From Gigaspora margarita (Eukaryota; Glomeromycota; Glomeromycetes; Diversisporales; Gigasporaceae), in the NCBI GenBank assembly GCA_009809945.1, contig WTPW01000362.1, forward strand, positions 140,517-204,516: a DNA stretch of 64,000 nt, written 5' to 3'. Below are positions 57,201-64,000 of the stretch, piece after piece. The notes below the pieces were generated by a model. The model searched no databases. It saw nothing but the letters and a program-made list of their open reading frames with translations, and was not told the origin of the DNA. Position numbers and translations under genes: made by a program. Each line of letters begins with the position of its first letter. The stretch's first letter is position 1.

Positions 57201-57541
57201 TAATATTAGGATGGTTACAAACCCTATGCAATAACTTAAGCTGTTTATTACAAATATATATGTTTAATATATCATTATCTGTTATATAATTTTTTAATAA
57301 TATACTGGTGAGTTTAAACTAAATTACTGCATACCTCTTGAACAAACTTTTTATCAAAATTTGCATTAACAAATTTAAGACATTTAAGAGCAACTGTTAA
57401 TTCTAGATCTTTCCACTCGCATTTATAAACCGTTGCAAAACCTCCACTACCAATTTCCACACGATTGGTAAATTCATGATATTCATGATAATTAATAAAT
57501 TTATCGGAAATAGCCTTTTCGAGCCAACCTTCATTAGCCAT
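54191..57541 (-). CDS. Protein kinase with C-terminal leucine-rich repeats (978 aa, four exons)
   Basis: The inferred exons are 57,541-57,335, 57,240-57,177, 57,113-56,941 and 56,683-54,191, all with GT-AG introns and lengths that keep frame. The start is the first Met, just ahead of a WLEKAIS motif usual in this family. Residues about 28-284 form a tyrosine-kinase-like Ser/Thr kinase domain: GSGGFATVY loop (31-39), VALK with Lys53, HRDLHSKN (145-152), DFG (164-166), YIEPQ in the APE position, and DIYSFGIILWE. All catalytic residues are present. Residues 285-487 are an Asn/Thr/Ser-rich linker of NETSNQHIP-like repeats. Residues 488-516 resemble one TPR helix pair. Residues about 531-965 hold some 15 repeats of 28 residues (GKALAEALCKNTTLTSLNL + GNNxLG), the ribonuclease-inhibitor/NLR type. 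There is no signal peptide or membrane segment, so it should act inside the cell. Ligand and substrates unknown; a recognition/signalling role is an inference. Confidence 0.92.
55650..56280 (-). repeat. Coding minisatellite in the kinase-LRR linker
   Basis: On the minus strand the sequence repeats AATGAAACTTCAAATCAACA-like units with variable intervals, encoding NETSNQHIxN and NETSASNN variants about fifteen times. All changes keep the reading frame. Length is likely to be polymorphic. Confidence 0.75.
56762..56924. mobile_element. Tigger/pogo-like MITE inside kinase intron 3
   Basis: The ends CACTCTACCCTCGTTATAAC and, inverted, AACTCTATTCTCGTTATAAC flank about 163 bp. TA precedes the left end (56,760-56,761). 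The CTCGTTATAAC core is typical of Tigger-like ends. It explains why intron 3 (56,684-56,940, 257 nt) is much longer than introns 1 and 2 (94 and 63 nt). The splice sites remain outside the element. Confidence 0.75.
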
Positions 57542-59238
57542 AATTTTAATAAATTGGACACACTATAAAGAATGCGCGTATCTGGATAAGTAGATACTTC
57601 TGTTGTACAAAGTTTTCTCACACGTTTTAAAGTAACAGGTACGTACGTATGGAAAATCAAAATAATGAATTCTTGATTGTCTGTACAACGAATAATAGTA
57701 TCACATACTAAGTATATATATAATTTTAAAAACCATAAGAATATATCATTTAAATTTCCCAAAATAGTCGTATGCAGTATGATGCCACCTTTGTTCTCAT
57801 GTTGATTACTTAGTTATACAAATAAAACAAACTTTTGTACCCATACATTTTATATTCATTTGCCCATTTCTTGGAATAGTTAGGCGAGCACCTAAACAAA
57901 AATCATAGATATTTACACAACGTAGGTTTGGGGAAACACAATACATAATCTGAAATAAACAAACTGAATTTTTAGGATAGAGCTTTCCATTTATGCAAAT
58001 AGGATCATATGCATAGTAGTAAATGGAATAATTGAATGAGATATGTCGTGTTCCCTTCCGGAATTACAATTCCAAAAGAACGGAGGATGCATCTGCATAG
58101 ATGAAATTTCGTATTATCATTCATAAGTTTTTTTTTCCAATCAAAATCAATCACGGATTCATCATTTCCAGAGTTACTAAGAGTCTGCTTTCGTTATTAT
58201 CAAGAATACGATTGAAAAAGTATTCTACTAAAATAATCTATAAAAAATATTTTGTTAATAGTACTTGTTGGCTTCAATTATCAGTTTAATACGGTTTTTG
58301 CAATTGACATTTGTATACATAGTCGTGTAACGTATGATTTCGGGAACGAATGCTACTATCGCAACAGATTAAAATTTAAGCCCCTGAACATCAGGTAGCA
58401 ATTTCGAACGGGTGCAACTTCGGACAGGCGGCAATTTCTGAAAACAATATCATAGAAATTAAGGAATATTGAATATACTAGAGTCTCCGTGACGAAGCTA
58501 ACTTGCCGCTAGCAGAAGGAAAATACATAATCAGGTCATGTCAAGTGGACAGAACCAATTGAGGGCATTTTGTGGCAAGAGTCGATTACAAATTGAAACT
58601 AAATAAAAATAGGCTATATTCAGAACTTATAATCAATCGAGATATAAGACTTATCTCAATGGCATTGTCTTCTTCCCACGCCTTCCATAGTCGTACATAT
58701 GCTTCGCTTGTATTACCGTTATTCGTTGCTGACCTTCTTTTTGGTTGCATAATCTTTTTTTTTATTCCACCGAAATTTAAATGATAGGATTTAAATGAAA
58801 ATGAGTATTTTCGAAATTATTTTGTTTAATTCCTATTAAAGAGTTTTAACCATGTAGGTATCATAAATTAAAGTTGAATTTTGATTCTTGGAATTTTTGA
58901 AAATACTATCAATAATGTTACCATTGAACGCGTACATCTACATCTGCTGCAATGTACATACATAACCTTACTGGAATTCATTGTACAATTTTTTCTGCCG
59001 TAACTGTACCGCATCAGGATGATGTCATATATCCTAATTTATTTCTTCATTTATCTCATTTACTCTTTTATCGTTATATAATAAACTGTACCGCAAGAAT
59101 TATTTATCTTTGCGTATTGCAAACCGGTTGAATTTAGTTATATTAAACTGTAATTCTACAAGAATAACTATTTTCAAGTGAATTGTTGATTGAGCCTTCT
59201 TTTATCTGCACGTCAATTATTCTCAGTAAAGTACTAAT
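57542..59238. other. Divergent intergenic region (shared 5' region)
   Basis: About 1.7 kb separate the two divergently transcribed starts, so both promoters should lie here. No known operator can be named. Base composition is less AT-skewed than in the repeat region. Short frames (for example 58,572-58,784) show no family features. No transposon ends were recognised. Confidence 0.5.
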
Positions 59239-61868
59239 ATGAGTATGTCCGACAAAGAAATTTCTGTGGGTAAGCCAGAACTCCCGCCAACTAGTCAAAG
59301 TCCAAATGAAGTTTCAGATCAACCAGCTCAAAGAGTTCAAAGACAACATCAATGGAAATTAGGTGAAGCTATAAATCTTATAATCGGTGCTGGTTTGTAT
59401 TTATATTTTATTAATTTTATAGTTTTTATTTCTCATATTACGCTACAAGATACATTATTGCTCTCATATTTTAAAAGGGATTTTTATAGCACCTGGTAAT
59501 ATTTGGAGACTTGTTCGATCCCCAGGGCATGCTTTAATATTTTGGATTGTTGGTGGCCTTATTAAATTGTATAGTTTTTTTGTTTGGAAATTAAGTGAAA
59601 AAGGACAATTTGATTCTAATATATATGGATTTGCATTTGACCATCAATTATTTAAATTTTTATTCGGTTTCGCTACAGTAAAGTGTGTAAATTTCTTAAG
59701 TTCACGTGATTCAATATGTTACACAAATTATAACTTCTTTAACGTTAATAATTTCATCACCTAAAGTATTATTATACCTGGTGCAATTATAGCCAATTCC
59801 TTCGTTGCTTCTAAATATCTGCTCTATGCAATTCAAGGAGCTGAAGGTCAAGAATTTAATCATTATGGCAAATATTATGGCTCATATTTTGACAAAGATT
59901 TCATGTAAGTAACGATTATTTTGTTTAAAATTATTAAACAATTTGATTTAAAATTTTTATTTAAAATTCGTAGTGCATTACGCTTTCTAGCAGTTGCTAT
60001 TTTGGGAATTATCACTGCATATCACATGTTCACTATTAGAAACAGATATGAAAATTATTCAATTTGCTTAAATCAAATATTAGTTGTATTCAAGGTTGCT
60101 TCACTACTTGTTTTTGCTATCATGGGCTTTTTCAAAGCAAATGACCCTGTTTTTTTACCTACTATTAATAATAATTGGCATGAAATGTTCAATTCAACAA
60201 TATTTAATAATTATTCATCTTCGGGATCTACATTCGGAGGTTACGGCAATGCTATGTTACAGGTATGTGATTTTTTTTTTTATTACAGTACAGTATATAG
60301 AAATATAAGTTCAAAATTAAAATTTATTGAAAATTTAAATATAGGTACTATATTCTTATGAAGGCAAGTGAAATCCTTAGCATTTAATAGTTTTTAATCT
60401 TTAATGAAATAATTAATCTAAAGAATTATACTAAACATTCAGGATGGAATCATTTAAGTTGTAAGTTAATTCATATAAATATTTATGATAGGTTAATAGG
60501 GTAATAAAGCCTTTTGAATTTTTTTTTATAGATTCCTCCGAAGAATTGATAATTGAAGGCGAATATCGGAAATATTCAGTACTTGTTAGAGTTTGCTTTT
60601 CTTTTGTACTTTGTAAGTTGTCAATTTATCATGATTTATTATGCCGTTTAAATTATTTAATGTATTATAATAGTCACGAACATTATTTTATTTTATAGAT
60701 ATTCTTGTAAACATTGCTTTTATATTAATAGTGGATCCAAAAGTTGTAGCAGATCCAAATAATGCTAATGAAAGTATTGCGATCGATTATGGAATAAAAT
60801 TATATGGTGATTTTGGAAGAAAATATATGTCATATCTTATCGCAATTTCCTCCTTTAGTTCTATGGATTCAATGGTTTTGTTGTAAGCTTATTGAAATTT
60901 TTTATACAAAATATGGTACTATATTTCACAGTCCATAACGTTCGCCTGTAAGCATTTCTGATTATATTTTTATTATGATGTAATGGCCATTCCACAATAA
61001 TTATAACATCAGTAAAACATTAACCAGAAATGTTTACGGGAATAGAGACTGTGATATATATATACATATCTGGTAGGTACTATGTAAACACTGGCGGAAA
61101 TTTCCTAGGTTATTATTAAAATCATTTGACAAAATTTTATAAAACCTTTCCGTCAGTAATACGTTATACCTGCCAGATAAGTTAGTAATTGGATCCTGAT
61201 ATACGGCAACGCACGTGGTCTTTAATCATATGCTTTTGTTATAATCTTGCCAAATATCATGTATTCATCATATCATGTTGAATAGCAAGAAAATATTTGG
61301 GAATACTTAGTTAAAATTTTTTGAATTTAATAGGAGTTCAATATGTTTTGAAGAATTCAAATATATACCAAAAGTTCACGAAGTTTTATTTGCAAGAAGT
61401 CAAGCATCATATCGTAATTTATTTGCCCAATTTGTTTATTGTGCAATTATAATTATTATCTTTCCTGCCGTAAATGTCTTTGCATTTTTTTCTGAAATGT
61501 CTGAGTACTTAATAATGCTGATTTATGGTGCTAGCGCATGTTATTTAATTGTAAGTCAACAATTAATTTGTTCTATTTGTTTTAATTTTAATACTTTAAT
61601 TAATTTTTAATCAATTTCATTTATTTAAAACTAGTATAAACGGATAAATAATTCTCATCATAAAATGTATTTACCTATTTTCGTTCTATGTTTAATGTTT
61701 ATTATTATTGCTCCATTGTTCCCTATACCATCTAGTGAATCTGTTAAATTTAAATATCCTTATATTATACCATTTATTATATCATTGTTAGCTATTTTAG
61801 TAATTGAATTTCTTAAGCGTATAAAGGTCATTGAGGAGACGACTACAGCTCCTCAACTCCCTAATTAG
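59239..61868 (+). CDS. Amino-acid permease, APC/SLC7-like (512 aa, ten exons)
   Basis: Inferred exons: 59,239-59,392; 59,478-59,682; 59,767-59,904; 59,974-60,262; 60,345-60,363; 60,443-60,460; 60,532-60,612; 60,699-60,882; 61,334-61,550; 61,635-61,868 (1,539 nt, in frame). After a hydrophilic N-terminus of about 37 residues the spliced product has GAGIFIAPG (exon 1-2 junction), the substrate-binding signature of transmembrane helix 1 in APC transporters, then IIIPGAIIA, RFLAVAILGIITAYH, and YSYEGWNHLSYSSEEL, which matches the AYxGWNxLNxVxEEL motif of SLC7-type carriers. Hydrophobic segments fit about 12 helices and the length fits the family. It should import or exchange amino acids at the plasma or an internal membrane; substrate unknown. 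Exons 5 and 6 are 19 and 18 nt; intron 5 has a GC donor (AAG/GCAAGT). The intron 2 donor (GTGTGT) is the least certain junction. Confidence 0.9.
60924..61056. mobile_element. Foldback MITE in permease intron 8 (first)
   Basis: The arms TTTCACAGTCCATAACG and, inverted, TATCACAGTCTCTATTCC continue to CCTGTAAGCATTTCTG / CCGTAAACATTTCTG. TA borders both ends. About 133 bp. Confidence 0.65.
61069..61177. mobile_element. Foldback MITE in permease intron 8 (second)
   Basis: The ends TCTGGTAGGTACTATGTAAA and, inverted, TCTGGCAGGTATAACGTATT, then ACTGGCGGAAA / ACTGACGGAAA, with TA on both sides. Together with its neighbour it accounts for intron 8 being 451 nt while the others are 69-86 nt. Confidence 0.7.
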
Positions 61869-62700
61869 AATCGTGATCCTAAAAAAATTGATCTTTCAGT
61901 TTGATTATCATTTAGTTAATTTTTGCTTTAAAAATTTTTAATTTAAACATTAGCCCAAAAGCTTATCTCTCTTTGTAAATTTGTTCTTTTAAAACACTCT
62001 AAAATTCTGTGATCTGAACAAATACTTTAACTTTACTATTACCGTTAACTTTTTTTTTTTTGTAAAAAATATTTAAATACTGAGGTTTAATACATACCTA
62101 CTCTGGTAAGAAATCAAATCTGACCAATATAGTCATTTTGATGGAATACATACTTTGTAATCTTTATTTGCAATACTACAATTATAGATGCAGATTTACT
62201 ATATCACTTAATTACGCCCTATATAAAAAACAGGTTATAAAAATAAAATATTTATGGCCATGCAAATTGATTTTTCGGTTTGCATTACACGGAATCTGCA
62301 AACTTGGGTCGTTCGTCGGATTTTTTTTTAATCTATTGTAAATTAATAGAATTATGTTTACTTCTAAGGTTATGCAAGATTAGTTTTTCATTTTACAGCA
62401 AGGGATCAAAAAATTAGGTCAACAATTATATTTTTTCTGTCAGTCCTATCGGACAATTATGGGAAATTAAAGGTCTCCATCAGGTGACACCAGATGAGAA
62501 TAGCGTAAAAAATAAATGGCAAAAATCGCATAATTGCAATCAAAAATATATATATATATATTTTTTTTTGAAAATTGAAAAAATTGGCTGGTGGGTAATA
62601 CAAAATGAAAAATAAACTTTGTATGGCCTATAATTGCGACGGTTTAAGATTAGCCATTAATCAAAACATAGAATCATTGCGATTAAAAAAATTGTTACAC
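61869..62700. other. Downstream region of the permease gene
   Basis: AT-rich 3' flank. No gene recognised. The stretch 62,450-62,560 (ATCGGACAATTATGGGAAATT) weakly resembles 53,425-53,480, perhaps a shared repeat. Confidence 0.35.
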
Positions 62701-62992
62701 AAGGTTATAAATAATGGCACCAAAGAACTGGAAATTCGGGTCTTCTGGTCAACCTAAATCCAACCAAAACCAAACCACAAAATCCGGACGGCCATATCGA
62801 AGGAGGCGTGTTTGATTCGGCGAGTGGATAATTCAAGGCTTCGGTCGTCAATACTTCGGGGGTAACAAACAATAACCACAGTACGTCAGGACACTGGACA
62901 CAATACCATGGCAATCTCGGTACGTTGTGAAGGGCTCCCGCCTTAGGAGTTTTCTTTTTATTATTATTATTTCTTATTATTTTCATTTTTAT
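62701..62992. other. GC-richer segment with a short basic-peptide frame
   Basis: A plus-strand frame from 62,714 reads MAPKNWKFGSSGQPKSN and ends RPYRRRRV (about 33 codons). A minus-strand frame also crosses it. The segment differs in composition from its surroundings and adjoins the LTR-like sequence, so it may be part of a retroelement. Not recognised. Confidence 0.25.
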
Positions 62993-63324
62993 TGTTATAC
63001 ATATATATATATCTTGTTTATTTATTAGTAGTATTAGTCGTACATATATTATTGTTCTCTAAATAGGCTTTATTCGTACCTGTATCGGTCAGATCAGTAC
63101 GATATGACAGATCATTCCGATATGTCAGATCGGTACGATATGACAGATCATTCCGACATGTCCGATCGGATAATTCAACTATTAGTTTCGCCATAAAACC
63201 TGTATCGAGAATAGGAATGTAAAAAGTATAAAAGTGATGTCCTTGTCGTCTTGAAATAAAGACAACTCATTACGAGTCAACAACTCAGTTGAGTTTTAAT
63301 ACTTCGAAATCATATTAGTAGAAG
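62993..63324 (+). mobile_element. LTR-like sequence of a retrotransposon
   Basis: It starts TGTTATAC, contains TATAAAAG (63,216-63,223) followed by AATAAAG (about 63,256) in promoter-then-polyadenylation order, and is followed by a sequence resembling a primer-binding site. Within it at about 63,085-63,175 CGATATGACAGATCATTCCG is tandemly repeated. The 3' end lacks a clear CA. The second LTR would lie outside the window. The LTR assignment is an inference. Confidence 0.45.
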
Positions 63325-63336
63325 TAGTGACCCCAA
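63325..63336 (+). promoter_or_regulatory. Possible tRNA-Trp primer-binding site
   Basis: TAGTGACCCCAA resembles TGGTGACCCCGA, the complement of the tRNA-Trp 3' end used as primer by some Ty3/gypsy elements (10 of 12 bases). It stands a few bases after the LTR-like sequence. Confidence 0.35.
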
Positions 63337-64000
63337 TAGTTAATTACTCATCTTCTAAGTTTCGTCCATATTAATTGTCCCGAATACGCTTCCGATATCC
63401 CTGTTGTTACTATAAATACCTTGCTGTCAGTTTTGGAGCAACCTTCGAAATTCGAGTAGAAGAGTTAACGTAGAATAGTTTCCTTGATACCTTTATAGAA
63501 TACCTTTAATTGTTACCTTGCCCATTGTTAGCAAATTCGAACAGTACTTGCGTGCCTCATTCGAGTTGACATAAGTCAACAGATCGAAAAGAGGCTAAGC
63601 AGAGACAAGCCTGCTAGTTTCCCAAAACATGCAACCGGGCTGAAAAACCAGTTCGGCGATCGTTAGTATGAAAACAGGAAACTTGGATAACATGCGATAA
63701 CACATGCAAGATAAGAGTCATTTAATCAACTGCCTTAATTAGAAGTATTAAATGTTTACTAATGATAACTTTATTATATATCGGGTTATGGCCCGCACAC
63801 GATCAGATAGCTTGCAATCGCATAGCGAGTTCGCACCCAGCCCACCCACCCAGGGGAATCCTGCCATTTCGTCGTTTCTTTAAACTTCATGTCCAGTCGG
63901 CCTGCGTTGCGCAGTGTGGGAGACCACCGGCTGATGATACATATTACAAATGATGCTGATGACGGTTATACCCGGCGCAAATTGTGGTTGCTATTTCCGG
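63337..64000. other. Right edge, unassigned, GC-richer
   Basis: TATAAATACC (about 63,411) could be a TATA element. From about 63,780 the sequence is GC-richer and includes GAGTTCGCACCC, a loose B-box match, so a third tRNA-headed element could begin here. No gag coding could be followed. The window ends before anything can be confirmed. Confidence 0.25.

Noticed and set aside
57403-57762. 119-codon minus-strand frame overlapping kinase exon 1
   Set aside because: Wrong frame relative to the glycine-loop exon; no domain.
58572-58784. 70-codon plus-strand frame upstream of the permease
   Set aside because: No recognisable domain, splice support or coding signature. Left as intergenic.

Overview
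The window is very AT-rich eukaryotic nuclear DNA. It is most likely from an arbuscular mycorrhizal fungus of the Rhizophagus/Glomus type (Glomeromycotina). Three things suggest this: a tyrosine-kinase-like kinase with the HRDLHSKN and YIEPQ signatures typical of the huge kinase families of these fungi; short (60-95 nt) introns; and a degraded Sel1-repeat gene next to a mass of small DNA transposons. No database search was possible, so the organism is an inference.

Layout. Positions 1 to about 53,000 are a transposon graveyard with no intact host gene. On the minus strand at 1,200-9,095 lies a decayed LINE (zinc knuckle, endonuclease, reverse transcriptase), cut by three DNA elements. Positions 10,556-19,765 hold two copies of one sequence block. 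The left copy was split by four separate insertions and a fifth lies just beyond it; the right copy keeps most of the empty target sites, so insertion borders and target-site duplications can be read directly. Between the copies are a frame-broken gag-like zinc-knuckle gene and a Sel1-repeat pseudogene. From 20,804 to 53,050 come foldback and inverted-repeat elements in at least three classes: TA-flanked (Tc1/mariner/pogo-like), 8-bp-duplication (hAT-like, including a relic with a recognisable transposase dimerisation domain at 25,100-25,318), and one with a 9-bp duplication (Mutator-like). Two tRNA-headed SINE-like retroelements (35,068-35,583 minus; 42,902-43,883 plus) have A-rich tails and target-site duplications. 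Several stretches are arrays of hairpins (36,271-40,310; 48,940-53,050).

From about 53,050 the character changes to gene space. A four-exon minus-strand gene (54,191-57,541) encodes a 978-residue protein: an apparently active kinase domain, an Asn/Thr-rich repetitive linker and about 15 leucine-rich repeats of ribonuclease-inhibitor/NLR type. It is divergent from a ten-exon plus-strand gene (59,239-61,868) for a 512-residue amino-acid permease of the APC/SLC7-like group. Small inverted-repeat elements sit in the only two unusually long introns of these genes. At the right edge is an LTR-like sequence with a possible tRNA-Trp primer-binding site.

The two host genes have no obvious shared pathway. 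The most informative content is the transposon record (nested insertions with empty sites, shared hairpin cores, shared subterminal motifs, giant palindromes) and the kinase-LRR fusion, whose architecture suggests an intracellular recognition receptor.
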